DNA of 64,000 nucleotides from an uncultured Sinobacteraceae bacterium (GCA_937902995.1 CALEKY010000107.1:1-64000); one strand, 5' to 3'; shown: positions 44,667 through 53,388, numbered from the stretch's first letter. Translations and numbers: made by a program. The notes: generated by a model not told the origin, from the letters alone.

Positions 44667-46118
44667 TCATCGGCGCTCGAGCGCGGCGAGCACGTCTGCG
44701 GAAAACTTTTGCATGTCGAAGCTGGTTCGAGCACCGTCGGCGCCGTCCGTGCCGCGACGCACGATGACCACGTTGCGCGACGGAACGATCATAACGAACT
44801 GACCGCGCCCGCCTCGCACCGAATACGAGCCTTCCGGCAAGCCTTGCTTGGGACCGGCCAGCCAAAACTGCGCGCCGTAACCCAACTTGTCGCACGCACC
44901 CTCGCATCGAGGATCGGCCCATGAACCCGCCGGCTGCGCCGGTGCGGGAGTCGCCACATATTTCGTCCAGCCCTCGGGCAGGATGCGCTCGCCGTTCCAC
45001 ACGCCATCGTTCAGATACAACAAGCCGAATCGCGCCAGATCGCGCGCGGTCGAATACATCTGCCCCGAGAGCAGATAGTCGCCGTTCCAATCGGTTTCGG
45101 GAAATGTCCGCGTCATGCCGATCTTCCAGAACAATTCGCGGAAGGGAAATTGCAGGTAGCGTGCATCGTCATTCAGCACGGTACGCAACGCGCGAATCGC
45201 GAGCAACGTATCGGATCCGGCATACACCATACGTGTGCCCGGCAGCGCATCGATCAAATTGCCGGCAGACCGCTCTGCAACCGCGGCGCCGGACAAATAG
45301 ATCTCTTGCTGCGGATTGCCTGCCGCTTCGGTGTACAGGCCGCTCGACATTTGCAAGAGATTGTTGAGAGTGATGCGAGCGCGCGGATCGTAGGGCTTGC
45401 GCCATTCCGGAATCGGCGCAGGCTCATCGAGACGAAGCAACTTGTCGCGAACCGCGATACCGATGAGCGTCGCAGCCACGCTCTTCGCTGCCGAATGCGT
45501 GCGCTGCAATTTGTGCATGTCGTAGCCGCGCTCATAGCGCTCCGCTACGATCTTGCCGCCGCTCACGACGATGACGCCCCAAGTCACGCCGCCGTACACC
45601 TCGTTGACAAAGGCTGCTTCGACAACTTTGTCGAGCGCCGCGGCCTGCCGGCGAGGCAGGCGCACCGTCGCATTGCGATCACCTTGCGGCCAATCCTGCG
45701 AATCGAAATTCGGGGCGGAGAAATCTTCGGGAAGACGCGGCAGGCCGTCGATCGCTTCGAGCGGCGCTCCGATGGGCAGTTGAGCGCAACCAAGATACGG
45801 ACGCCAAGCCGCAACGCGCGGCGGCATATCCGGCAGATACTCGACGGTCACGAGCTTGCGCTGTTCGTCGACGCGAGTCGTCAGCTTCAGCAGCAGATCG
45901 GTCCTCGAACCGCGCCCGAGCATGGCATCGCGCGTCACCATCTCCGGCGTCAGTCCCGCACTGAACAAACCGCTGCACGTGTAGAGCGCTTTGTATCCGG
46001 CCAGCATGGCCGCTTCGTGCCGCGGCGATTGCGGACCGTCGTCTCGCAATCTGGCTTCCGCCGACCCCATCGCCGCCGCTATCGCGAGCAGCGCACCGAA
46101 CCATCTACAGCTTCTCAT
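44667..46118 (-). CDS. Exported serine hydrolase, class C beta-lactamase fold (2)
   Basis: A 483-residue relative of the neighbouring hydrolase. The signal peptide is MRSCRWFGALLAIAAAMGSAEA. An N-terminal extension of about 130 residues (LYTCSGLFSAGL onward) precedes the hydrolase domain. The nucleophile motif is THSAAKSVAATLIG. Later blocks are LLQMSSGLYTEAAG, YLLSGQMYSTARDLARFGLLYLNDG and YSVRGGRGQFVMIVPSRNVVIVRRG. ATG at 46118 has GAGG eight bases upstream; a TTG at 46136 would sit three bases from the operator. Confidence 0.85.
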   Translation of the reverse strand: MRSCRWFGALLAIAAAMGSAEARLRDDGPQSPRHEAAMLAGYKALYTCSGLFSAGLTPEMVTRDAMLGRGSRTDLLLKLTTRVDEQRKLVTVEYLPDMPPRVAAWRPYLGCAQLPIGAPLEAIDGLPRLPEDFSAPNFDSQDWPQGDRNATVRLPRRQAAALDKVVEAAFVNEVYGGVTWGVIVVSGGKIVAERYERGYDMHKLQRTHSAAKSVAATLIGIAVRDKLLRLDEPAPIPEWRKPYDPRARITLNNLLQMSSGLYTEAAGNPQQEIYLSGAAVAERSAGNLIDALPGTRMVYAGSDTLLAIRALRTVLNDDARYLQFPFRELFWKIGMTRTFPETDWNGDYLLSGQMYSTARDLARFGLLYLNDGVWNGERILPEGWTKYVATPAPAQPAGSWADPRCEGACDKLGYGAQFWLAGPKQGLPEGSYSVRGGRGQFVMIVPSRNVVIVRRGTDGADGARTSFDMQKFSADVLAALERR

Positions 46119-46138
46119 CCCGGCCGCCTCGTTCAATA

Positions 46139-46155
46139 GTTCTATTTTTTAGAAC
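46139..46155. promoter_or_regulatory. 17-bp dyad operator, site 6 (hydrolase operon promoter)
   Basis: GTTCTATTTTTTAGAAC has perfect outer arms GTTCT/AGAAC, extended to GTTCTA/TAGAAC in the sixth pair. It lies 20 bases upstream of the hydrolase start codon, so binding would block transcription or initiation. Confidence 0.7.
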
Positions 46156-46156
46156 G

Positions 46157-46176
46157 CGTTTCGTTAATACGAAACG
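46157..46176. promoter_or_regulatory. Second dyad, CGTTTCG-N6-CGAAACG
   Basis: A perfect 7-bp inverted repeat with a TTAATA centre lies one base from operator site 6. It is not seen at the other island promoters, so it may bind a second regulator. Confidence 0.5.
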
Positions 46177-46246
46177 TATATCCGACAATGGTTGCGGACT
46201 GTCAAGCCGAAGCGCGGAATCGATTGCGGCCCGATCAAGAACGAAA

Positions 46247-46277
46247 ACGCCAACGCACCCGCTCGGATGCGTTGGCG
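46247..46277 (-). terminator. Intrinsic terminator (minus strand)
   Basis: CGCCAACGCA-N10-TGCGTTGGCG is a perfect 10-bp stem. Read on the minus strand it is followed by TTTT, and it lies just after the stop codon of the gene at 46306-46938. Confidence 0.75.
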
Positions 46278-46305
46278 ATTCTGGGGCAGGAATTCGGCGA
46301 GCGGG

Positions 46306-46938
46306 CTACTGCTCGTCCGCGCTCTTCAACGCCGTCAATGCCGAGACGCGAATGTGCGGCGGCTGCAGGCTGAGCTGATTCGGCGTGCAGGAGATGCGCT
46401 CCTCCTCGATCTTGATGCCGAGTTTCGGAAACACCTCATCGCGCAAGTCCTCCATGAGCTCGCAATCGCCCGGTTCGATCCTGAGACGACGCTCCTTTTC
46501 GAGATCTACGGTTTTCCAGGACGCGAGGAATTCCTCTTCTTCGAATCGATTCTTCACACCGAGGCGTTTGAGCAGCTCCTCGCGGCTCTTCTCTGCGGAA
46601 GACTTCTCGGCATCTCGCTTCTCGAGCTCTGCAACCGGCACCGGCGTTGCGGCGGTAATCGTCACGAAGAACGTGCGCGACGGCCAGTTCGTGGGGCATC
46701 CGGTAGCGCGCACTTGCGTCGACTCGTGCGCGCCCAATGCCACGAGAATCGATTTGATCTTTGCTGCAACCGCGTCGCAATCGTAAGCAGTCGTGAATCC
46801 CGCGTAGCTGAATCGAACTTCCTGCACCTGCCATTTTGCCGGTACAGGCGTCTCGTCGGCGCTCAGCGCCTGCCCGCTCACGGCAAATAGCAGGGCCGCG
46901 ATCGATCCGGACAAGCCGAGTTTCAGTGAACGGTTCAT
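46306..46938 (-). CDS. Secreted protein of unknown function
   Basis: A 210-residue exported protein. The signal peptide is LGLSGSIAALLFAVSGQALSA. The mature part has four cysteines (YDCDAVAAKIKSI, ATGCPTNWPSRTFFV, PGDCELMEDL, ISCTPNQL), likely two disulfides. A charged helical segment (ELEKRDAEKSSAEKSREELL) sits in the middle. No family recognised. It ends at a good terminator and is not tied to the catabolic island, since no operator precedes it. Confidence 0.7.
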   Translation of the reverse strand: MNRSLKLGLSGSIAALLFAVSGQALSADETPVPAKWQVQEVRFSYAGFTTAYDCDAVAAKIKSILVALGAHESTQVRATGCPTNWPSRTFFVTITAATPVPVAELEKRDAEKSSAEKSREELLKRLGVKNRFEEEEFLASWKTVDLEKERRLRIEPGDCELMEDLRDEVFPKLGIKIEEERISCTPNQLSLQPPHIRVSALTALKSADEQ

Positions 46939-47149
46939 ACCTCTTCTCCCATTTTCGCTGTTGCTTGTTCCTAAGAGATGCCGGGCACTGTAGCGGTTCC
47001 GTGCTGAACGCTCGCTGGCCGCTTATTGCCGTCGTCGCCGCATTTGCCATTCCCCTAGCACCACGCCTCGAACCGCTCTGGAACTTGTGCGGCGCATGGC
47101 GATTGCTTCTGACGTTCTCGGCGCACGGATCGAAGCTCAGGAGGCCCCC

Positions 47150-47362
47150 ATGCCTACGAAACTGGAAAAAACGCTGAAGCGCGAGATCGCGATCGACGGC
47201 GAGCCCTACATCGTTGCGATCGATCCGCACGGCCTCAAAATAACGCCCAAGGGTAAGCGCAAAGGCCATGAGCTGTCATGGAAGGATCTGGTCAGCGGAG
47301 AGGCCGCACTGGCTGCCGCGCTGAATGCGTCCATCGCGCACAACCGCCCGCCGGACGTTTGA
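47150..47362 (+). CDS. Small basic protein of unknown function
   Basis: A 70-residue protein starting MPTKLEKTLKREIAIDGEPY, with the core YIVAIDPHGLKITPKGKRKGHELSWKDLV. It has a strong CAGGAGG Shine-Dalgarno five bases before the ATG. The beta-strand-rich, basic sequence could bind nucleic acid, which is only a guess. Confidence 0.7.
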   Translation: MPTKLEKTLKREIAIDGEPYIVAIDPHGLKITPKGKRKGHELSWKDLVSGEAALAAALNASIAHNRPPDV

Positions 47363-47430
47363 GCCGTGCTGACGAGTGCGTGCGTGTCGCGATATCTTTT
47401 TTGGCGCGAGTTTCGTATTCGAGACCTTTC

Positions 47431-47835
47431 ATGAAGCGCACGTTGATGTTGTCTTTGCTGTTGGCCCTCGCCGCGTGCGGACGCCAGCCGCCATCTTTGC
47501 CGAAAGCACCTGCACCCGCTGACGACGAATCGACGAATTACGCTTTCGTCGGCAAGGTCTGGTTGTCGACGACGCCGGGACATGCCCTGGGCACGATGGT
47601 GATCTTCATGGCCGATCGCACGTTGGTCATGGGTTCGTGCGTGGAGCCCTATCGGTTGGTGAAGTGGGGCGTTGCAGGCGAACGGATCCGCTGGCTCGAA
47701 GACACGATTCCGATCGAAGCCGAAGTCGAGATGCCTCGACCGAATCAGCTCGTGCTACGGCTGGCCGGACGCGACAGGGCACAAACCTATATTGCGGCAA
47801 ACGTTCCTTATACGTGCCCCGACTTGCCCAAGTAG
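47431..47835 (+). CDS. Putative lipoprotein
   Basis: A 134-residue protein with a lipoprotein signal MKRTLMLSLLLALAACGRQ (lipobox LAAC). It is followed by a proline-rich linker and a small beta domain (MVIFMADRTLVMGSCVEPYRLVKW). No family recognised. It converges with the 6-phosphogluconate dehydrogenase gene, two bases apart. Confidence 0.7.
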   Translation: MKRTLMLSLLLALAACGRQPPSLPKAPAPADDESTNYAFVGKVWLSTTPGHALGTMVIFMADRTLVMGSCVEPYRLVKWGVAGERIRWLEDTIPIEAEVEMPRPNQLVLRLAGRDRAQTYIAANVPYTCPDLPK

Positions 47836-47837
47836 CG

Positions 47838-48836
47838 TTACTTTTTCTCCGCGTGCCCGCCGAACTGCTCACGCATCGCCGACAACAACTTGTTGGCGTA
47901 GGCGTCTTCGCCGCGCGAACCGAACCGCGCGAACAAAGCGCTCGCGAGCGTCGGCATCGGCACCGCTAAATCGATGGCAGCTTTGAGCGTCCAGCGCCCC
48001 TCTCCGGAATCTGAGACGCGGCCTGCATAGCGATCGAGGCGCGGATCGTCGCGCAGCGCAGCCGCAGTGAGATCCAACAACCAGGAACGCACGACGCTTC
48101 CGTGCCGCCATACCTCGGCGATGGCAGCCACATCGAAACGATAGCGATAGGCCTCAGGATCGGCGAGCGGTGCGGTCTCGGCATCGTGCGCCTGCCGCTC
48201 CTCGCCTCGATCTGCATGCGCGAGCAGGTTGAAGCCTTCGGCGTAAGCGGCCATCAGCCCATACTCGATGCCGTTGTGAATCATCTTCACGAAGTGGCCT
48301 GCGCCCGCAGGGCCGCAATGCAAATATCCGCGCGCAGCCGAGCCTGCATCGGCGTCGAAGCTGAAATCGTTCGACCCGGGAGCGAGCGCCTCGAAGATCG
48401 GCGTCAAGCGCTGCACCGGTTCTGAATCGCCGCCGATCATCAAGCAGTAGCCGTTTTCGAGCCCCCACACACCGCCGCTCGTTCCCACGTCGACGAAATG
48501 CACGGCACGCGCAGCAAGCTCGCGATGACGCACGATGGCATCTCGATAATCCGAATTGCCGCCATCGATGACGATGTCGTTCGCTTGCAGCAACGGCGCC
48601 AGTTTCGCGACGACCGAAGCGACGATCGCCGCCGGCACCATCAGCCAAATTGCGCGCGGCGGCGCGAGCTGCGCAACGAGATCCTCGAGCGTCGCAGCGC
48701 GACGCGCGCCCTCGTCGACCAACGCTTGCGCAGCAGCGGGAACGGCATCGTAGACGACGAGATCGTGGCCGCGCCGCAGCAATCTGCGCGTCATGTTGGC
48801 ACCCATCCGTCCCAAGCCGATCATTCCGAGTTGCAT
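47838..48836 (-). CDS. gnd: 6-phosphogluconate dehydrogenase, decarboxylating
   Basis: A 332-residue short-type enzyme (GndA/YqeC-like). It oxidises 6-phosphogluconate to ribulose 5-phosphate. The Rossmann motif is MIGLGRMGANM, the substrate site DGGNSDYRD, then VGTSGGVWGLENGYCLMIGG and KMIHNGIEYGLMAAYAEGFNLL with the catalytic lysine. At 332 residues it lacks the extra C-terminal domain of the long enzyme, and the cofactor may be NAD. It is divergent from the ThDP enzyme. The lactonase at 58919-59935 could supply the preceding step. Confidence 0.93.
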   Translation of the reverse strand: MQLGMIGLGRMGANMTRRLLRRGHDLVVYDAVPAAAQALVDEGARRAATLEDLVAQLAPPRAIWLMVPAAIVASVVAKLAPLLQANDIVIDGGNSDYRDAIVRHRELAARAVHFVDVGTSGGVWGLENGYCLMIGGDSEPVQRLTPIFEALAPGSNDFSFDADAGSAARGYLHCGPAGAGHFVKMIHNGIEYGLMAAYAEGFNLLAHADRGEERQAHDAETAPLADPEAYRYRFDVAAIAEVWRHGSVVRSWLLDLTAAALRDDPRLDRYAGRVSDSGEGRWTLKAAIDLAVPMPTLASALFARFGSRGEDAYANKLLSAMREQFGGHAEKK

Positions 48837-48958
48837 GGCTTCTCTCTCGTGATTCGTTTGCTGGCCGGCAGGTCGAGGGCCGGCGCTCTCAGTCGCCCAG
48901 TGACGTCACAGCTCGAACGGCTTACATTGAGCGTCTCTTTCATCGCTCGAGCGAAATC

Positions 48959-50623
48959 GTGACTCAGCCCACGTTCGTCACCGCCGCGCGGCGCCTGGTC
49001 GAAACCGTCGTCGCAAACGACATTACGCACGTCTTTTGTGTGCCGGGCGAGAGTTATTTGCCGGTCCTCGATGCATTCGTCGATTTTCAGGATCGGGTCC
49101 GCGTGATCGCGTGTCGGCACGAAGCTGGCGCGGCGAACATGGCGGTCGGCTATGCAAAAGTCACCGGCAAACCCGGCGTATGTTTCGTCACGCGCGGTCC
49201 CGGTGCGACGCATGCGAGCATCGGTGTGCACACAGCCTCGCAGGATTCGGCGCCGCTGATCCTGTTCGTCGGTCAGGTCGCACGTTCGGATCGAGGCCGC
49301 GAGGGGTTTCAAGAGCTCGACTATCGCGCCGTCTTCGGCACGATGGCGAAGCTTGCAGTCGAGATCGACGATCCGCAGCGCGTCGTCGAGATCGCGACGC
49401 GAGCGTTCGCGACCGCCCAGCAAGGCCGCCAGGGCCCGGTGGTCGTGGCCCTGCCGGAGGACATGCTGACCGAAGATGCGGGCGATCGCTTGCCGCGGCG
49501 AGTAGTGCCCGCGAAAGCCGATCTGGACGAACGAGCGCTCGCAGAAATCGGGCGGCGTCTCGAGAACGCCGAGCGCCCCCTCGTCATTCTCGGCGGAACC
49601 GGTTGGACGGACGAAGCGCTCGCGAAATTCGCACAGTGGGCCGGTGCACACGACTTGCCGATTGCGCTGTCGTGGCGGCGTAAGGATCTCATCGACAACG
49701 AGCATCCTTGTTATGTCGGTGACTTGAGCCTGCGACCGAGCCCAGGTTTGCAAGAGCACATCGAGTCGGCCGACTTGATCGTCGCGATCGGCTCGCGGCT
49801 CAGCGAGATCACGACGGGCGGCTATCAGATGTTCTCCAGCGAAGAAGCTGCAACGAAACTGATCCACATTCATCCTTCGGCGGAAGACCTGCAGCGCGTG
49901 TGGCAACCCGCGCTCGCGGCCATCGCGGACGAAGCGATGGCTGCGGAAGCACTGATCCGACTCAATCTGCGCCGCAAGTGGACCGAATGGTGTCGGCTGA
50001 CGCGCACGACGTTCGAACGGTCCCGCGTGCCGGTCCCCGTCGTGGGCGCCGTCAACCTGTCGCAGATCTTCACGTACATGAGCGAAACGCTTCCGCCCGA
50101 CGCAATCGTCTGCAACGGCGCAGGCAATTACGCGGCATGGCCGAACCGCTTCTATCGCTACCGGCGGCCGCGCACGCAGATTGCACCGACGAGCGGCGCA
50201 ATGGGATTCGGCTTTCCCGCAGCGATTGCCGCCAAGCTCGCCTATCCCGAGCGGGACGTGATCGCATTAGCAGGCGACGGTTGTTTTCTGATGACCGGTC
50301 AGGAGCTTGCGACAGCCGTGCAATACGGCGCGAATCTGATCACGCTCGTGATCGACAACGGCTCGTACGGCACGATTCGGATGTACCAGGAGCGCGCCTA
50401 CCCTGAGCGCGTGATCGCCACCGAGCTGCACAATCCGGACTTCGCGGCGTATGCGCGCGCCTTCGGTGCCGTCGGGATGACGGTGGAACGTACGGAAGAT
50501 TTCGCCCCGGCTTTCGAGCAGGCACGCGCCGCACGGCGTCCCGTGGTGATTCACGTGAAGACGAGCGTGGAAGACATCTTGCCGGGTCAGCAGCTGCATG
50601 CGCAGCGAGGGACGTCCGCCTAG
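48959..50623 (+). CDS. Thiamine diphosphate enzyme, acetolactate synthase-like
   Basis: A 554-residue member of the acetolactate synthase/pyruvate oxidase family. The N-terminal PYR domain has HVFCVPGESYLPVLDAF (catalytic glutamate in the following CRHEAGAANMA) and RGPGATHASIGVHTA. The central domain has LVILGGTGWTDEAL. The PP domain has AMGFGFPAAIAAKLA and the ThDP motif LAGDGCFLMTG with NGSYGTIRMYQERAYP. The start is GTG at 48959, where the family N-terminus begins. No small regulatory subunit is near, so it is probably catabolic and not for branched-chain amino acid synthesis; the substrate is unknown. Confidence 0.88.
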   Translation: MTQPTFVTAARRLVETVVANDITHVFCVPGESYLPVLDAFVDFQDRVRVIACRHEAGAANMAVGYAKVTGKPGVCFVTRGPGATHASIGVHTASQDSAPLILFVGQVARSDRGREGFQELDYRAVFGTMAKLAVEIDDPQRVVEIATRAFATAQQGRQGPVVVALPEDMLTEDAGDRLPRRVVPAKADLDERALAEIGRRLENAERPLVILGGTGWTDEALAKFAQWAGAHDLPIALSWRRKDLIDNEHPCYVGDLSLRPSPGLQEHIESADLIVAIGSRLSEITTGGYQMFSSEEAATKLIHIHPSAEDLQRVWQPALAAIADEAMAAEALIRLNLRRKWTEWCRLTRTTFERSRVPVPVVGAVNLSQIFTYMSETLPPDAIVCNGAGNYAAWPNRFYRYRRPRTQIAPTSGAMGFGFPAAIAAKLAYPERDVIALAGDGCFLMTGQELATAVQYGANLITLVIDNGSYGTIRMYQERAYPERVIATELHNPDFAAYARAFGAVGMTVERTEDFAPAFEQARAARRPVVIHVKTSVEDILPGQQLHAQRGTSA

Positions 50624-50970
50624 CCTTCGAACAAACCGTCGTTGGAGGGAGGATCAGGCGCAATGGCCGGCTCGCGCTTTTGCGCGTCGGTTTGCGCATA
50701 GCGCCCGAGCTCCGCTTCGATTTCGTCGATGTCGGATGCATCGAGCAAGAAACCGATCACTGCGAAGAGCTCTTCGCGCGACATCTCGCTCACCGGATCG
50801 CCCATGAGATTCAACGATCGGCCGCGTGCCTCGAAGCGTTCGCGAAACGTGGGCTGCATGTGTCCTCGCCGTTCGACAAGATTCCCTGCTAGAACTCGCG
50901 CGTCGTCGAGGTGTTCCCACTGATGTTCGAGCCGCCGCATTCGCCGGCGAAACGCCGACGACTTGCTCAT
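50620..50970 (-). CDS. Hypothetical protein
   Basis: A 116-residue hydrophilic, helical protein (MSKSSAFRRRMRRLEHQWEHL, SREELFAVIGFLLDASDIDEIEAELGRY). It has no motif I recognise. Its stop overlaps the stop of the convergent ThDP enzyme gene by three bases. It is downstream of the sensor kinase on the same strand, 39 bases away, and may be co-transcribed with it. Confidence 0.6.
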   Translation of the reverse strand: MSKSSAFRRRMRRLEHQWEHLDDARVLAGNLVERRGHMQPTFRERFEARGRSLNLMGDPVSEMSREELFAVIGFLLDASDIDEIEAELGRYAQTDAQKREPAIAPDPPSNDGLFEG

Positions 50971-51009
50971 TAGCGCGACACGTCCCGGCCAATTCTCGAA
51001 GTGAAAGGC

Positions 51010-52815
51010 TCAGCGCACGGGCGAAACGATCGGCAGCTCGACGAAGAATGTTGCGCCCTCGCCTTCGCGGCTTTCCGCGCGCACGCTTCCGTGCATGCGC
51101 TCGAGCGCCTTGCGCACGAGCGCGAGGCCGACACCGTTGCCGCGATACTGCTCTTCGCGATGCAGGCGGTGAAAGAGCTTGAAGATCTGCTCGTGATATT
51201 GCATGTCGAAGCCGATACCGTTGTCCTTGACCACGATCTGCACTCGCTCGTCGTGCTCGCGGGCCGAAATCGAGATGTGCGCCGAACGTTGCGTGCGCGT
51301 GAACTTGATTGCGTTCTGGAGCAGATTGCGCACGACGGTCGCCAGCGCCTCCGGATCCGCTTCGAGCTGAACCGGCGGAACCTCCACGTGCAGCTCCACA
51401 GTCGAGGTACGCAAGCCGCATTCGACGAGCTCCCGTTCGATCAGCTCGTCCAACCGAACGGTCTGCAGACAAAAGGTACGCCGCTCGATTCGCAAGTACG
51501 CGAGCAGATCCTCGATCAGCGTGGTCATTTTCCAAGCGCCGCGACGAATGCGGGTGAGGTAGCTGATCGCCTGCTCGTCGGTGCCGTCGCGCATCGACTC
51601 GGCCAGCAACTGACCGAAGCCGTCGATTGCTCGCAACGGCGCCTTCAGGTCGTGCGCAACGGCATAGGCGAATCCTTCCAGCTCCTCGTAAGCGCCTTGC
51701 AGCTCCCGCGTGCGTTCGGAGGCGCGTTCTTCCAAATGAGCGTGCAGATCGCGCACACGCGCCTCGCTCTCCTGCAGCTCGAGGTTCGCCTGCCGCAGCA
51801 ACTCGTTGGTCGTGCGCAGCTCGCGCGTCAATCGTTGCGACTCGTGTTGGATCCAAGCTTCGCGCGCGCCGAGAACCAATGCGAACAGCAGCATGAGCGC
51901 GGCCGCGAGTACGAGCACTCGTGTCGTGACGTAATCGGCAGTGGCAATGCCGACCCCAACCATGATCACGATCAACAATGCCGGGATCATGGCCTCGAAC
52001 CGCCTTGCACGCGCCGTCCGAACGTCGCTCGCAACCCACGGCTCGAAAGCGGTTGCCCGCCGCAGCTGTGCGGCCAAACCGATCGCGAGGAACGTCACGG
52101 ACCAGGTCGTGTTGGGCCAAGCATTGGGGCTGTAAGCCTGCAAGATCGCATCGTGCACGGAGACGAAATTACCGACGGTGTGGATCATCGTGCCTGCCAC
52201 AATGACCAGCATGGACACCCAACCCGTAGTCCATTGTCGTGTCCACAAGTAATAAAGCGCGGCGAATGCGGTCAGCGACACGAAGAAGGAATGTCCGAGC
52301 CCGATGATCAGATTCACGCTCGGAGACGTGCGCGCCACCGGCTCTAAGAACGCGATGACGAGCGTCACGACGAAACAACAGCCGATCAGTCCGAGATTGC
52401 CGAGATGCTGCCACTTGAACCGAACGTCCCTCGGGCCGTCCGAGAGACTGCCGAGCGAGAGAAGCAGACAGACGGCGTAACCCAAGTAGAGCAACCGGCT
52501 GGCAAGCGGATAGCTCATGGGTCCCTCGACGAAAAACGCGTGGTAACTCCACACGATCTGACCCAGGAACCAGCTGGTGCAACCGAGCGCGATACCGCGC
52601 CAGGCGCGACGCTGTCTGGCGGTCAACCCGGCATTGCGGGAAGTCAGCCATGACGACAATGCGGCAGCCAGCGATGCGCTCAGCCAGGCAATATTGTGTA
52701 TGACGAACGCGTTCTGCCGATCCGCAACGGCAAGAGCCGACACGTACAGCACGAACGCGCCGACCCAGCCGACACTCGATCGGAGATACGTTTGCGTTGT
52801 TTCGCGGCTGCTCAC
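51010..52815 (-). CDS. Membrane sensor histidine kinase
   Basis: About 601 residues. Nine or so hydrophobic segments fill roughly residues 10-320 (for example VGAFVLYVSALAV, LSASLAAALSSWL, LLIVIMVGVGIAT), an intramembrane sensor without a large external domain. A coiled coil follows (ELLRQANLELQESEARVRDL). The kinase core has AYAVAHDLKAPLRAIDGFG (phospho-His), NLLQNAIKFTRT, VKDNGIGFDMQYHEQIF and GNGVGLALVRKALE. The GTG at 52815 is preferred: the frame continues to 52941, but that would overlap the divergent thioesterase start. It is a close architectural relative of the kinase at 10028-11470. No response regulator is adjacent. Confidence 0.85.
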   Translation of the reverse strand: MSSRETTQTYLRSSVGWVGAFVLYVSALAVADRQNAFVIHNIAWLSASLAAALSSWLTSRNAGLTARQRRAWRGIALGCTSWFLGQIVWSYHAFFVEGPMSYPLASRLLYLGYAVCLLLSLGSLSDGPRDVRFKWQHLGNLGLIGCCFVVTLVIAFLEPVARTSPSVNLIIGLGHSFFVSLTAFAALYYLWTRQWTTGWVSMLVIVAGTMIHTVGNFVSVHDAILQAYSPNAWPNTTWSVTFLAIGLAAQLRRATAFEPWVASDVRTARARRFEAMIPALLIVIMVGVGIATADYVTTRVLVLAAALMLLFALVLGAREAWIQHESQRLTRELRTTNELLRQANLELQESEARVRDLHAHLEERASERTRELQGAYEELEGFAYAVAHDLKAPLRAIDGFGQLLAESMRDGTDEQAISYLTRIRRGAWKMTTLIEDLLAYLRIERRTFCLQTVRLDELIERELVECGLRTSTVELHVEVPPVQLEADPEALATVVRNLLQNAIKFTRTQRSAHISISAREHDERVQIVVKDNGIGFDMQYHEQIFKLFHRLHREEQYRGNGVGLALVRKALERMHGSVRAESREGEGATFFVELPIVSPVR

Positions 52816-52932
52816 GCGTGATTCCAAAACGGGATACACCGCAGTATGCCGGCGGTTCGGTGCCGAGCAAATGTCGTCGCTCGCTGGGAGGGCTGCTATC
52901 GTAACCCCGGATTGATTCGCCAAGGCGCTTTC

Positions 52933-53388
52933 ATGAGACACGACCCGCGACGCTTACAACTCGACCTGTACCCCTATCGCACCGAGATCACTCTGCGATT
53001 TGCCGATCTCGATGCGCAATCCCATGCGAACAACGTGCGGATCGCCGAGTACTACCAAGAAGCGCGGCTGGCGTTCATGCGGCATTTGACGCAAGACCTG
53101 GGCTACCAACGTTCGGCAGGCAGTCGAACGTGGGTCGCCCACCAATCGATCGACTATCTGCTCGAAGTGATGTACCCGGGCACGGTGATCGTCGGCATCG
53201 GCGTCAGCCGGATCGGCACGACCTCATGGTCGTGCTCAATGGGCCTGTTCGCGGGCGGCCGCTGCGCCGGCCTGTCGACGACGGTTCTGGTGTACGGCCT
53301 CGAAGACAGGCCCGCGCCGATTCCGCAGAGCTATCGGACGCTTTTGGAACGTTTCATTTTGCCGGCCGATCGTCCATCCGACTCGTGA
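52933..53388 (+). CDS. Acyl-CoA thioesterase, hot-dog fold
   Basis: A 151-residue thioesterase of the 4-hydroxybenzoyl-CoA thioesterase/YbgC type. The active-site helix reads RFADLDAQSHANNVRIAEYYQEARLAF, with Asp, His and Asn in the usual places. It hydrolyses an acyl-CoA thioester; the acyl chain is not predictable. The stop overlaps the next start (GTGA). Confidence 0.85.
   Translation: MRHDPRRLQLDLYPYRTEITLRFADLDAQSHANNVRIAEYYQEARLAFMRHLTQDLGYQRSAGSRTWVAHQSIDYLLEVMYPGTVIVGIGVSRIGTTSWSCSMGLFAGGRCAGLSTTVLVYGLEDRPAPIPQSYRTLLERFILPADRPSDS

Noticed and set aside
43527..46118. Antibiotic-resistance beta-lactamases
   Set aside because: Both have the SxxK fold but lie in a catabolic regulon, and EstB-like esterase activity is more common for such sequences; a resistance role is unsupported.
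48959..50623. Biosynthetic acetolactate synthase (ilvB/ilvI)
   Set aside because: No small subunit or ilv neighbours are present and the sequence could equally be another ThDP decarboxylase or carboligase.
50654..52120. 488-codon minus-strand frame overlapping the sensor kinase
   Set aside because: It is in another frame of the same strand as a kinase with intact motifs. The translation is Arg-rich noise.
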